Part shown: one piece after another, positions 23,681 through 35,558 of the stretch
Layout: the number at the start of each line of letters is the position of its first letter
How positions within the stretch are numbered: position 1 is the first letter of the stretch
NCBI GenBank assembly: GCA_009823505.1
Contig: VZQC01013986.1
Location: 667,360 to 731,359 of the forward strand
Source of the DNA: Rhizomys pruinosus
Taxonomy: Eukaryota > Chordata > Mammalia > Rodentia > Spalacidae
DNA: 64,000 nt
Reading direction: 5' to 3'
Notes under the pieces: generated by a model
Database searches by the model: none
Told to the model about the DNA's origin: nothing
What the model saw: only the letters and a program-made list of their open reading frames with translations
Translations under genes and position numbers: made by a program

Positions 23681-23930
23681 ATTGGTTTTACATGAAGGAT
23701 GCTTGTACTCACAAATTATCACTTATTGTTAAAAAAAATGAAAACAAAACAAAACAAAACAAAAAAGCAGAGAAAGATGCAGAAAACTTACGGCAGAATG
23801 CATGATCTGGGATGGCTAGGGGTGGGGTGGGGGGAAGGGAAGGGGATATACGCCTGAACTGAATTGGAAAATGATGTATGAAATACACAAAGCATCAATA
23901 AAAAAAAAAAAAAGAAAAAAAAAAAAGACT
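23679..23930 (+). mobile_element. L1 3' end fragment nested in ORF2
   Basis: Splits the host ORF2 at ctcttaaaaa...aaaagactcgaaatgagc. It carries gcagaatgcatgatctggga, a G-rich tract at 23818-23846, gatgtatgaaatacacaaag and poly(A), the hallmark of this L1 3' UTR. Confidence 0.8.
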
Positions 23931-25144
23931 CGAAATGAGCCTACCAACTGACCCAGTCATACCACTCCCAGGTATATGCCTACAAGAATAATCCTATTGA
24001 AGAGTTACATGCACATCTATGTTAATTGCAGCTCTCTTCACAATAGCAAAGAGCTGGAACCAATCCAAGTGTCCTTCAACATGGATAAGGAAAATGTGGT
24101 GCATTTACACAATGAAATTCTATGCTGCAGTCAAGAAAGATGACATCATGAACTTTGCAGGTAAATGGATGGAACTAGAAGCCATTATGCTAAGTGAAGT
24201 AACACAGTCCCAAACAAACAACATATGGTGTCCCTCATTTGTGGATCCTAGCACCAATTCTCTATACAGAAAGCTGAACAATTTTTTCTTTCTTTTTTAG
24301 TAAATTCTGATGTTAATCATCAACTTGCTATGTAATATAGGAATGTAAAGTAATATTTTTTCTTTACCTACATACACCCCTACTGTCAAAAATGTGAATC
24401 TCTAAACATGTTGTGGAATTAACCTATAGTTTATGTTCTAATGTCATAATTTTCATATATGTGTGGTGTGTTTATATGCATATTTTTGTGTGATACAAAT
24501 TGGAAGGAATAACAACAACAAAAAAGACTGGATCAAAGAAATAACTGAAACAGTAAAACTTTTCCCCAAACAGTAAACTTCTGCATGGAAAAATTTTTAA
24601 AAAACGACTGAGAAGAAAATGAAAGACATGTATGGCAGAATGCATGAACTATGTGGGGTGGGGGGTAGGAAGAAGAAATGGGTCTAAATTTGATTAAGAA
24701 TTGTTGTATGAAATGCACAAAACTTCAATAAGAAATGTTTGGGTAAAAAAATTAGTCTTCATATAAGCCTGTTTTCCATATAACTTTTGAAAGTCTATGC
24801 CCCTGAACTCATTGGGATATGTTGTTACTTTCTGGGATAATGGCTGGCATCTTGGTGGCTTTCCCATGAAAACACAGGGCTGTTTCACAGGAAAGGTTCA
24901 CCACAGATAGCTACATGGGAGGCCTCTGCTTGGGCCCTCCACTCAGGGTCCCTCCATGGATGGCTGGCTGTTCATGGAGCCTGGCCCTCCACTCTGGCTA
25001 CTCAAGTTCCAAACATCTGCACAGCTGTTTTCATTTATGTCACTACCAGCATAGCCAACTTCAAGAGTGTACTGTATTCCAGAAGATTGGATATTTGGTG
25101 ATAGCTCCAATGTCTGTTTTTAAGTTCTTGTAAATAAATACACT

Positions 25145-25295
25145 ATAGCCAGGCATGGTGTGCTGTCTCACATCCTGAATCCCAGCACTCAGGAGGCTGA
25201 GGCAGGAGGATTGCCAGGATTTTAAGGCCACCATGATATACACAAATTCTGGGTTAGCCACTGCTATAGAGTGAAACCCTGTCTTAATAAGCCAA
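25145..25295 (+). mobile_element. Old B1-like SINE with an inserted stretch
   Basis: tagccaggcatggtgtgctg, then aatcccagcactcaggaggc and gagtgaaaccctgtcttaat. The order fits B1 but the middle is diverged. Confidence 0.65.
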
Positions 25296-25380
25296 AGTCA
25301 ATCAATCAGTCAAATCTATTTAAATTCCATCCCTTAATGAGACTCAGCATTCAAATATTGAACATAAGAAAATATATTTC

Positions 25381-25600
25381 TGGGGCTGGAAGGATAGCAG
25401 TGCCAGCTGCTCTTGCAGAGGACCTGGGTTCAGTTCCTAGTACCCATATAGTGGCTAACAACCATCTGTGATTCTAGTTTCAGAGGGTACAATGCCCCGT
25501 TGTGATCTCTGTGGGTACAGAATAACATGATTATACTTACATCCACTCGGGCAATACACTCATACACATAAAGTAAAAATAACAAAGTATTTTTAAAATA
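25381..25600 (+). mobile_element. B2 SINE, diverged
   Basis: Head tggggctggaaggatagcag, gcagaggacctgggttcagt, gtggctaacaaccatctgtg and tail gcaatacactcatacacata. A small deletion lies in the head. Confidence 0.85.
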
Positions 25601-27571
25601 AAGTATGTTCTATTTTAAATTCTTTTTTAAATTGTGTTCTTTTTAATTGACATTTTGTATATTTCATACATCATTTTTCAGTCCAATTTGGATACATTCC
25701 TCTCTCCATGCCCCTCCCCCACCCTAGTTTATGTATTCTGCCATACATGTCTTGCATATTTTTCTCATTGTTTCCAAGGATTTTTTTCTTCAGAGTCTTG
25801 TTGTTTTGAGCAGAATTTAACTGTATCAGTCAGTTCTTTGACCCAGTCCTTATGTTGTTGTTTCCTCCCCTTTACATTACTCCAAATAATGCCAGTTTAA
25901 AGAACACATATGTATCAAAATTATGACCTTTGGGAATAAACTCTATGTTAATTCCAAAATATGTTTTGGGGTTCAGTTTTTTCCATTTAATTTTATATTA
26001 CTCTAGAATTTGAATGCATATCTTCCACCCCTATATGGTAATTACAATATCTAAATATAAGTGGTAGGTCGATTCTAGAGCATCTTAAGAGATTTACATT
26101 ATAACAGCACAGTTGCTTTCAGATACAAAGAAATATAATAATAAAGTTGTTCAGTTTGCCTGTCAACTGGGGATTTGGTGTTAGCATCTACAAATGAGGG
26201 AATCCATTCCCCCCCCCCCCTTTTTTTTTTTTCTGGGATTGTGTTACTTCACTTACATAATGGCTTCGAGTTCCATCCATTTACCTCCAAAGTTCATGTC
26301 ATCTTTCTTTGCCGCTGCATAGCACTCCATTGTGTAGATGTACCACATTTTTGTTATCCAGTCATCAGTTGAGGAGCATTTGGGTTGGTTCCAGCTCTTT
26401 GCTATTGTGAAGAGAGCTGTAATAAACATAGCTGTGCATGCATCTTTGCAGTTGCGGTCAGATGAATCTTGTGGGTATATACTCAGGAGTGGTTTGGCTA
26501 GGTCAGGTGGTAGGCTCATTTTAAGTCTTTTTTAGGATTCTCCACACTGCTTTCCATAGTGGTTGTATGAGTTTACATTCCCACCAGCAGTGGATGAGTG
26601 CTCCCCTTTCCCCACAACCTCTCCAGCACTTGGTGCCTTCTGTTTTCTTGATCTTGGCCAGTCTTATTGGAGTGAGATGATACCTAAGGGTGGTTTTAAT
26701 TTGCATTTCCTTAATTATTAATGATGTTGAACACTTTTTAAGATGTTTCTCAGCCTTCTTTACTTCCTCACTGGTGAAGTCTCTGTTCAGCTCATTACTC
26801 CATCTTTTGAGTAGGTCATTTGTTTTCTTACTTCTTTGTTTTTTAAGTAGTCTATATATTCTGGATGTTAATGCTCTATCAGATATATCAATGGTAAAGA
26901 TTCCCTCTCATTCTGTGGGTTTTCTCGTCACCTCCTTGATTGTTTCTTTCATTGTACAGAAGCTTTTGAGTTTTATGAGGTCCCATTTGTAGACTGTTGA
27001 TCTTATTTCCTGTGCAGCTGCTGTCTGATTTAGAAAGTCTTTTCCTGGGCCTATGTCTTGTAGGTTGCTGCCAACTTTTTCTTTTATTACCTTCAGCGTT
27101 TCAGGTTTCATGTTGAGATCTTTGATGCACTTGGAGTTTATTTTTGTACAAGGTGAGATGTAGGGCTTTACTTTTGTTCTTCTACAAATGGTGATCCAGT
27201 TTTTCCAACACCATTTGCTGAAGATGCTATCTTTCCTCCATTCAACTTTTAGCCCCTTTGTCAAATATAGGTGGCTAAAATTATATGAGCTCAAGTTTGG
27301 ATCTTCAATTTTGTTCCATTTGTCGATGGGTCTTTTTGTGCCAGTACCAGGCTGTTTTTATGACTATAATAGCACTGTAATATAACTTGAAGTCTGGTAA
27401 AGTAATCTCCCCTGTATTGCACTTTTCACTCAGGGTTGCCTTAGTTATTCGGGGATTTTTGTTTTTCCATATGAATGTAAGGACTTTTTTTTCCCAAGTC
27501 TGTTAAAAAGCTCATGGGCATTTTGATTGGGATTGAATTAAATTTGTATATTAATTTGGGTAGAATGGACT

Positions 27572-27728
27572 TTTTTTTTTTTTTGGTCTTTTTGAGACAG
27601 GGTCTCCTTGTAGCTCTGGCTGTCCTGGAACTCACTCTGTAGACCAGGCTGGCCTTGAACTAAGAGAAATACACCTGCCTCTGCCTCCCAAGTGCTAGGA
27701 TTAAAGGTGTGTGCCACCACACCCGGCC
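27572..27728 (-). mobile_element. B1 SINE, antisense, nested in L1
   Basis: Complete antisense B1 from poly(T) to gtgccaccacacccggcc. Target duplication tagaatggac at 27562-27571 and 27729-27738, within L1 sequence. Confidence 0.95.
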
Positions 27729-28660
27729 TAGAATGGACATATTTACTATATTAATTTTTCCAATCCATGAGCATGGGAGGTCTTTCCATCTTTTGATGTC
27801 TTCAATGTCCTTCTTCAGGGTTTTAAAATTTTTGTTGCAGAGGCCTTTGGTTTCTTTGGTTAGGTTTATTCCCAGGTATTTTGTTTTTTTGAGGCTGCTG
27901 TGATTGGGAAGGTCTCTCTATATTCCTTCTCCAGTTGCTTATTGTTGGTGTAAAGGAAAGCTACTGATTTTTCTAGGTTTATTCAGGTAAACTATCATAT
28001 CATCTGCAAAAAGGGATAGTTTGAATTCCTCTTTTCCAATTATTACTCCTTTAATTTCCCTTTCTTGCCCTATTGGCCTAGCAAGCATTTTAAGCACTAT
28101 ATTGAAGAGGAGTGGTGATGGGGCAGCCTTGCTGGGTTCCCGCATTTAAGGAGAATGTTTCTAATTTTTCTCCATTTAGGATGATGTTGGCAGTGGGTTT
28201 GTTGTATATGGCTTTGATTATGTTGAGGAATGTTCCTTCTAGTCCAATTCCCTCTAGGACGTTAAGCATGAGGGGATGCTGGATTTTGTTGAAGGCTTTT
28301 TCTACATCAATTGAGATGATCATGTGGTTTTTGGCCTTCAGTCCATTTATGTGTTTTATGATATTTATTGATTTTGTATGTTGAACCATCCCTGCATCTC
28401 TGGTATGACTCCAACTTGGTCATTATGGATGATCTTTTTTATGTGGGTCTGTATGAGATTTGCAAGTATTTTGTTGAGAATTTTTGCATGCGTTCATTAA
28501 TGAAATGGGTCTATAGTTTTCTTTCTTGTTTGTGTCTTTGCCTGGTTTTGGTATTAGAGTGATGCTGGCTTCATAGAAGGAATCTGGGAGATTTCACTTT
28601 GTATTCTTCTGAATGGTTTGGGTAGTAAGGGTTGTAAGACCTCTTTAAATGTTTTACAGA

Positions 28661-28882
28661 TGGGGCTGGAGAGATGGCCTAGTGGTTAAGAGCACCGACT
28701 GCTATTGCAGAGGACCCAGGTTCCATCCCCAGGACCCACATGGTGGCTAAGAACCATCTTTGACTCCAGTTCCAGGGGAATTCGAGACCCTCTTCTGACC
28801 TCCGAGGCATTGCACGACACGGGTGCACAAACCTGCATGCAGACAGTACATTCATACACATTAAAAAAAAAAGTAAAAAAAA
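28661..28882 (+). mobile_element. B2 SINE, sense, nested in antisense L1
   Basis: Full-length B2 with a single core. Target duplication aaatgttttacaga at 28647-28660 and 28883-28896, perfect 14 bp. Confidence 0.95.
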
Positions 28883-29806
28883 AAATGTTTTACAGAATTC
28901 TGCTGTGAAACCATCTGGGGCCTGGATTTTTTGTTTGTTTTTGTTTTTTTTTTAGTTGGGAGATTTTTTTTATTACATCTTCAATTTCCTCAAGTATTAT
29001 GGGTCTGTTTAAGCTGTCAATCTCTTCTTGGTTAAGCTTTGGTGAATCCCAGGATTTCAGATATTCATCTATTTCTCTTAGGTTTTCAAACTTAGTAGAA
29101 TATAGGTTTTTGAATTATTCTCTTATGATTGTCTGGATCTTTTCTTTATCTCTTGCGATGTTTCCTCTTTCATCACAAATGCTTTTGATTTGAAGTTGCT
29201 CTTTCCTTCTTTTGCTTAACTGGGCTAGAGTTCTGTCTATCTTGTTTATCTTTTCAAAGAACCAGCTTTTAGATTCATTTTTTTTGTATTGTTTTCTTTG
29301 TTTCCATTTCATCAATTTCTGCTCTGATTTTTGTTATTTCTTCCTGTTAGGTTTAGGATTCATTTGTTGTTGTCTCTCAATTGTTTTTAGCTGTAGTGTT
29401 AGATTGTTTATTTGTTCTCTTTCTGTTTTTTTCTTTTTTTCTTTTAATGTGGGCACTTAGGGCTATAAATTTCCCTCTTAGGACTGCTTTTAATGTATCC
29501 CATATCCCACGGGTTTTGTTGTGTTGTATTGTCTTTTTTTAGTTCCATGAATGCTTTTATTTCATTATTTATTTCTTCCATGACCCACTCATTATTCAGG
29601 ATTGTGTTGTGTAGTTTCCATGTGTTCTTGTAGTTAGTAGGGCTTATCCTGGTGTTAATATTGAGCTTTATTCCACTGGTGGAATCAAGCAGGCTGGCCT
29701 TCAGGTTCTTGTCTTGGGTTCTGTCCTGACTTCCCTCCGTGATGGCTGTAGCTTGAAAGCTGAAATGAAGCCTTTTGTCCCCCATGTTGCTTTTGGTTGG
29801 AATCTT

Positions 29807-30048
29807 TTTATTTTATTTTATTTATTTCTGTATGTGTATCAATGTACTGTCTGCATGCAGGTCTGTGCACCCGTGTCGTGCAATGCCGCGGAGGACAGAA
29901 GATGGTCTCAGATTCCCCTGGAACTGGAGTTCTCCTGGAATTGGAGTTTCAGACGGTTTTCGGCCTCCATGTGGGTGCTGGGGATCGAACCCGGGTCCTC
30001 TGTAAGAGCGGTCGGCGCTCTTAACCGCTAGGCCATCTCTCCAGCCCC
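29807..30048 (-). mobile_element. B2 SINE, antisense, duplicated-core subtype
   Basis: Complete antisense copy with many intact CpGs (ccgtgtcgtgcaatgccgcg). It carries the 17-bp core duplication. Target duplication ttggttggaatctt at 29793-29806 and 30049-30062, perfect 14 bp. The CpG content suggests a young copy. Confidence 0.96.
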
Positions 30049-30062
30049 TTGGTTGGAATCTT

Positions 30063-30519
30063 ATCATTGGAATCGGAATCAAACTAGGACAGTGACCCAG
30101 TGTTCGTGGCCCTGTGAAGCTCTGAGTGGTGTCTACGTAAGCTTCATGGGTCTATAACTGCGTTTCCTGAGGCAGCATCCACAGTGCATGTCACTTTCTC
30201 AAAGGCTACCTTCACCATTCACTGTTCCAGTCACAGGGATGAAATACTGGACAGCAGGCATCCAAGGAGGATGGGTGTGTTTTAGATCATGATTTCCGAG
30301 GTGCAGCTCCATCATGGCAGGAGAAAGTTGGGGAGGAGCCCAGGTCATATCATGGTAGCCAGGGAGGAGAGAGGAGAGAGGAATAGAGGTAGAGAAGGTA
30401 TGGAAGGGGAGAAGGGATGGGGCAGAGAGAGGGAGGGAGAGAACATGGTGACCTAGTGGCTTTCTCTTCCCCCCTCTGGATATTCTATCTGGGCCCCTAG
30501 TCTATGGGATGGTGCCACC
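30063..30519. other. Intronic sequence with purine-rich stretch
   Basis: Mostly unrecognised. 30363-30450 is GA-rich (gaggagagaggagagaggaa). From about 30470 it resembles an abundant rodent interspersed repeat whose class I cannot name (tatctgggcccctagtctat). Confidence 0.45.
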
Positions 30520-30844
30520 CACATTCAGAGGAGATAATGTCTCACCTCCACATTCAGAGGAGATGATGTCTTACTTCCACATTCAGAGGAGATGATGTCT
30601 CACCTCCACATTCAGAGGAGATGATGTCTCACCTCCACATTCAGAGGAGATGTCTCACCTCCACATTCAGAGATGTCTTACCTCCACATTCAGAGGAGAT
30701 GTCTCACCTCCACATTCAGAGGAGATGTCTCACCTCCACATTCAGAGGAGATGGCTCACCTCCACATTCAGAGGAGATGGCTCACCTCCATATTCAGAGG
30801 AGATGTCTCACCTCCACATTCAGAAGAGATGATGTCTCACCTCC
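30520..30844. repeat. Minisatellite, 26/29-bp unit, about 12 copies
   Basis: Units read cacattcagaggagatgatg + tctcacctc (29 bp) or lack one gat/gat triplet (26 bp). The first four and the last copies are 29 bp; the central ones are 26 bp, with one shortened copy at 30664. Variants (tcttac, ggctcac) are interspersed. The array seems to have expanded inside an older interspersed repeat whose flanks continue at both sides. Its open frames are periodic artefacts. Confidence 0.95.
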
Positions 30845-30984
30845 CTAAGTTTATTCTGTCTGGAAACACTCTCATGGATGCAGCTGGAGGGCAATGTACT
30901 AATCCAGGCACATCTCAACTCAGTCAGAATTAACTATATAGGTTCATAACCCATGAGAGTTTAGAACCATTGCCTTGAATCATT

Positions 30985-31205
30985 TCCTTCTTAGGATCTT
31001 ATTTATTTTTATTTTATGTGTATGAGTGTTTTGCCTGCATGAATGTATGTGCACCATGTTTTGGCCTGGTGTCCAAAGAGGCCAGAAGATGGCACTGAAT
31101 CCCCTAAAACTGGAGTTGCAGACGATTGTAAGTGCTGAGAACCGAACCCAGGTCCTGTGCAAGAGCAGCAATTGATCTTAACTTCCAAGCCACCTTTCCA
31201 TCCCC
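30985..31205 (-). mobile_element. B2 SINE, antisense
   Basis: Antisense B2 from ttttattttatgtgtatgag through aagaggccagaagatggcac to aagccacctttccatcccc. Confidence 0.9.
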
Positions 31206-31865
31206 TTTAAATAACCTCTATCTACATTTTAATCTTATTAAAATGTAATTTGTTTGCACTTCAGAATTTAAGAAAGTACCAGTTTATTTGAAACCTAGTA
31301 GCCCTTTGCTGTGGTAAACCTAGTGAACTCTGACTACTTGGAGAGTAAGTACATTTCTCCAGAAGGAGAACATCTGGGAAGTGTTCCTGAAAGCAGGGAG
31401 CCTCCCTCTTCCGCTTAGTTCTGAGTCAAGATGCCCAGCCCTGTGGCCCAAAGCAGGTAAGGGTGGCTCTGCATGTGACCAGCACAAATTAATAAACTTA
31501 CTTAAAATGAATGTTATCAGATTTTTTTTGTGATTATTTTATCTTAATTGTAAAGAACTTTGTAGATGTCCACTGTCCAAAGGTTGGGGGACACACCCCT
31601 CTTGAGTGTTGAGTAATGTGTTAGTGTCAGATATTTTCATTCTCTCCAAATCCTCAAGATCCTGAATTGTTTTCTTTAAACACAATGAGGTGCGTTAAAG
31701 TTAAAAAAATGAAAACTCAAGTTCTATCAACCTCAATTCATGGCATTCTGGGTTTAAAAAAAAAACAACTAGAATTTGGGAAAACATTAGAACATAAAAT
31801 TGTTTTTGCAAGAAAAAAAGAAGCTGATAATTTCTTTTTGAGTTATGAAAATTTATGATCTTTTA
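31206..31865. other. Intronic sequence, nothing recognised
   Basis: AT-rich; no repeat family or exon recognised. It precedes the B2 and YTHDF1 retrocopy. Confidence 0.5.
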
Positions 31866-32038
31866 AAAAAATTTTATTTATTTATTTTATGTGTATGAAT
31901 GTACTGTCTGCATGTAGGTCTGTGCACCCGTGTAGTGCAATGCCGCGGAGGTCAGAAGAGGGCGTCAGATTCCCCTGGAACTGGAGTTAAAGACGGTTCT
32001 CAGCTGCCATGTGGGTGCTGGGGATCGAACCCGGGTCT
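31866..32038 (-). mobile_element. B2 SINE, antisense, truncated, single core
   Basis: Reads from the A/T tail through caatgccgcggaggtcagaa to ggatcgaacccgggtc, then stops. The rest of the head is missing and is not found beyond the retrocopy, so the B2 was already 5'-truncated. It abuts the YTHDF1 insertion site. Confidence 0.88.
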
Positions 32039-32052
32039 TAAAACTAAGGTTA

Positions 32053-35000
32053 TGGCTACCGTGGCCGCCATTGGAGTCGGCGCCCCCTCTGAATGTCCAC
32101 TGCTTGCTGCTGCCACCCGCCGTGCGGGCCCGCGTGCCTACAGCCGCTGCCGCAGCCGCGCCGGGCCGCGCCCGCGAAGTTGGCGACGGGGCCCAGGGCC
32201 TAGCACAGCTTGACAGGCCCGGCCTAGCGGGAGGCCACAGCTGGCGGCGCCCCGGTCCCCGCACCGTGCTGTTCATGAAGCATGTCGGCCACCAGCGTGG
32301 ACCCCCAGAGAACAAAAGGACAAGATAATAAAGTACAAAATGGTTCTTTGCATCAGAAGGATACAGTTCATGACAATGACTTTGAACCCTACCTTTCTGG
32401 ACTGTCCAATCTGAGTAACAGTTACCCCTCGATGAGTTATCCTTACCTGTCCAGCTACTACCCGCCATCCATTGGATTTCCTTACTCCCTCAGTGAGGCA
32501 CCGTGGTCTACTGCAGGGGACCCTCCCATCCCATACCTCACTACCTATGGACAACTGAGTAATGGAGACCATCACTTCATGCATGATGCTGATTTTGGGC
32601 AACCTGGGGGTCTGGGGAGCAACATTTATCAGCACAGGTTCAATTTTTTTCCCAAAAATCCTGCATTCTCAGCATGGGGGACAAGTGGTTCTCAGGGGCA
32701 GCAGACTCAGAGCTCAGCCTATGGGAGTAGTCACACCTACCCACCAAGCTCCCTTGGTGGCACAGTTGTTGATGGACAGTTAGGTTTTCACAGTGACACC
32801 CTCAACAAGGCCCCTGGGATGAACAGTCTGGAGCAGGGCATGGTTGACCTGAAGACTGGGGATATTACCACCTCTGCCGTCAAGACAGTGGGTTCAGTTG
32901 TCAATAGTGTGGCATTGACGGGGTTCCTTTCTGGCAATGGTGGGACAAATGTAAACACGCCAGTTTCAAAAACCAACCTCATGGGCCACCATTGCCAGCA
33001 AGCCTGCAAAGCCTCAGCCTAAAATGAAAAAGAGTGGGCCAGTGGTTGGGGGAGCACCGCCTCCTCCACCTATAAAGCATAACATGGACATTGGCACCGG
33101 GGATAACAGAGGGCCTGCACCAAAGACCTCTGCCCTCCAGCAGGCACCTTCTTCCCAGGCTACCCCACAGGCCCAGCAAGTAGCTCAGCCTCTCCCGGCT
33201 CAGCCCCCGCCTTTGGTCCAGCCACAGTATCAGAGCCCTCAGCAGCCACCCCAATCCCGCTGGGTGGCTCCTCGCAACAGAAACGCAGCATTTGGACAGA
33301 GTGGAGGTGTCAGCAGTGACAGTAGCTCCGTTGGAAATGCACAGCCTACTTCTGCCCCAAGTGTAGAGTCCCATCCTTGAGAAACTGAAAGCTGCCCACA
33401 GCTATAACCCTAAAGAGTTCGACTGGAATCTTAAGAGTAGGAGGGTGTTCATCATCAGGAGCTATTCTGAGGACGACATCCGCTGCTCCATCAAATACTC
33501 CATCTGGTGTAGCACAGAACATGGCAACGTGAGCAGCAAGGGAACTGTCTACCTGCTCTTCAGTGTCAACGGGAGTGGACATTTCTGTGGGGTGGCAGAG
33601 ATGAAGTCTCCTGTGAACTATGGCACGAGTGCTGGGGTCTGGTCTCAGGACAAGTGGAAGGGGAAGTTTGACGTGAAGTGGATTTTTGTCAAGGATGTGC
33701 CCGATAACCAGCACATCAGACTGGAGAATAGCGACAACAAACCTGTCACAGACTCCCGTGACACACAGGAGGTGTCCTTAGAGAAAGCAAAACAAGTGCT
33801 GAAAATTATTGCTTCCTATAAGCACACGACCTCCATCTTTGATGACTTTTCTCACTGTGAGAGGCTCCAGGAGGAGGAGGAGGTGGTGCGCAAGGAACGG
33901 CAGAATCGAAGCAAACAATAAGGACAAGCCAGTTTCTTGTGGTTAACGGTTGACTTTGAAAACAAGAGTTTTAAAGCTGTCTGCTTGGTGCTGCCTCACG
34001 TCAGCTCCAGTGTCGTCCTCGTGCGGGGTTGATTGTTGCATCTTTATCTTTGTAGTTCATTTTTGCCAGATGGATCTGCATTCATTTGTATTTTTCTATG
34101 TATTATAATATTGTAGAACTCACTAATAAAAGTATTTTGTTTGTCAGCTTATCAGTCAGACTGACCTAATGCGAAATATAAATAATCCTTCAAAACAAAA
34201 CGCCTGATACATCCCAAAGATGTTTTTATTTTGCAGGAATGTTCTCTTACGTCCAGTCATTCACTGTCCCTTTAGGGTGCTTCATATTTCTTGCCTTCTC
34301 CTGCTTTAAGCCAGCAAGAGCCCATTTAGAGTTTGCTGTTGAAGTCTCCACAGTACTGCAGTGGGTTGCCATTTTATTGTCTTGGTATCCATCTTAACAC
34401 GCAGACCTGCCCCTTGGGGTTTCCTACTAGACAGAAAGGCAACTTTTAGTTTCCAGTGTGACCATGATTGTGTCAGTTCAGTGTCCACACTGAGCTGTGC
34501 TGTGGTCCACTGAGTGAGGATGAGGGCTCAGTTCGAAGACCTGGAAGGTGTTTTGGTTCGGTTCTGTCAAGTTTTCAGAATATCATTTTTAGTCACCTTT
34601 TTTTCACTTGAGAATCCTGATGCGTCTTAAGTTTTTATTCCAGTAATGCTAAGCTTTAGATGTAGGATCTGATACAGGCAGTGTGATGGATGCTGCTGCT
34701 GACTGTAAATTTCACTGTGTCCAGGTTTTAATTTTTTCCTGTTAGTAAAAAAAAACAAAAAAAAATCTTTAAGAATTAAGAAATTGTATCAGTGGTTTTG
34801 TGAATGAGGGGGCTCGTTGAGGAGTCGCCGCCACGGAGTTGGAGTTCCTGCATGAAAGGTGCTCAGCCCGACCCCCCCTAGCATACCGAATACTGCTAAC
34901 GCGCCCTCTGTAGAGGATCCTTACTGTCTTAGAGAGAAGATACCTCGAAACATTTACTCCTAAAAGACCCTGAGTTAATCGTCTTAAGCTGTATTATTTG

Positions 35001-35158
35001 ACTTGTATTTCGCGCGTGTCACTTGCCTCGAGCTGTTACTTGCTGTAGCATGGGGAGTGCGTGGAACTCGGGATACCTTCCTCTACGGGAAAATAAATGC
35101 CGTGAGCAAACAAAAAAAAAAAAAAAACAACCAACAAAACACAAACAAAAAACAAAAC
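32053..35158 (+). pseudogene. YTHDF1: YTHDF1 processed retropseudogene (full-length mRNA copy)
   Basis: YTHDF1 is a cytoplasmic m6A reader. This copy has no introns, a GC-rich 5' UTR (32053-32281), the coding region 32282-33921, a long 3' UTR, AATAAA at 35092-35097 and an A-rich tail. An 11-bp target duplication aactaaggtta (32042-32052 and 35159-35169) marks L1-type retroposition at a TTAAAA site. The N-terminus starts [20 protein letters not shown], which fits YTHDF1 rather than YTHDF2 or 3. The frame breaks twice: one added A near 32971-32975 leads to a stop at 33020-33022, and a 4-base loss near 33377 leads to a stop at 33378-33380. Within the YTH domain about 9 codons are missing after CSTEHGN and two more near VPDNQ. 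The cage tryptophans of IWCSTEH and GVWSQDKW remain. A functional protein is unlikely. Confidence 0.96.
34123..34128 (+). promoter_or_regulatory. Proximal poly(A) signal in the YTHDF1 retrocopy 3' UTR
   Basis: An AATAAA lies in cactaataaaagtattttg about 200 bp past the stop. The retrocopy continues another ~1 kb, so its source mRNA used the distal signal at 35092-35097. Confidence 0.6.
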
Positions 35159-35169
35159 AACTAAGGTTA

Positions 35170-35555
35170 CTCTGAGAAATGCTGCATTGATGATGGGAGG
35201 GGACCAAGCATAGGCCTGATGTTCCTAAGTCAGGTTTTGTGAACTCTTTGTCTTTTTACAGTGTCCTATGATTGACTTTTATAAATGGTATCTGAAGGCT
35301 TGATGATGTGCAGTACTAATTGGTCTTTAAAATTCATGGGAACATTAGGAAACATATAAATCAAGTCAGCAAGCGTATTTGCTTCTGTTAGAGCAGTGCT
35401 TTTGTGTGGCTGAATTGGAAAAATAATGAGAAATTAATGGTGTGCTCACTTTAAATTAAATTCTTCATACTTACAAATATAGGAACATTTCCTCTGTCAG
35501 CGTGGCATGGTTACTCTCACAGCATAATCTTTGACTTAGAGACATTTAACATAGT
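35170..35555. other. Intronic sequence, nothing recognised
   Basis: AT-rich flank of the retrocopy; no feature recognised. Confidence 0.5.
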
Positions 35556-35558
35556 AGC

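Larger units (their letters stand above)
17180..24747 (+). mobile_element. L1 LINE with 5' monomers, interrupted by three nested insertions
   Basis: The 14-bp target duplication aaaattagtcttca at 17166-17179 and 24748-24761 brackets the whole block, so it is one insertion. In order it holds ~65-bp 5' monomers (17180-17460), an ORF1 start at 17518, a nested L1 3' end with a B1 (17709-19480), ORF1 coiled-coil repeats and C-terminal part (19490-20060), ORF2 from about 20325, a nested B2-B1 chimeric SINE (22446-22663), more ORF2, a nested L1 3' end (about 23679-23930), the ORF2 C-terminus, and a 3' UTR with a G-rich tract and A-rich end. ORFs are riddled with stops. An L1 with a 5' end is uncommon because most are 5'-truncated. 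Confidence 0.88.
25640..29690 (-). mobile_element. L1 LINE, antisense, 5'-truncated, with nested SINEs
   Basis: On the minus strand it reads from ORF2 at about 29690 (KLNINTRISPTNYKNTWKL) through RT motifs near 28390-27950 ([33 protein letters not shown] at about 28005) to the Cys-rich C-terminus at 26706-26540 (KCWRGCGERGALIHCWWE) and a 3' UTR. It carries a B1 at 27572-27728 and a sense B2 at 28661-28882. The ORF is broken at many places. A C12-T12 tract lies at 26209-26232. Confidence 0.9.

Noticed and set aside
30520..30844. CRISPR-like direct repeats
   Set aside because: Units are contiguous with no spacers, in a mammalian intron. It is a minisatellite.
32282..33022. YTHDF1-like 246-codon frame as a functional gene
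   Set aside because: No introns, target duplication, A-rich tail and two frameshifts show a processed pseudogene.
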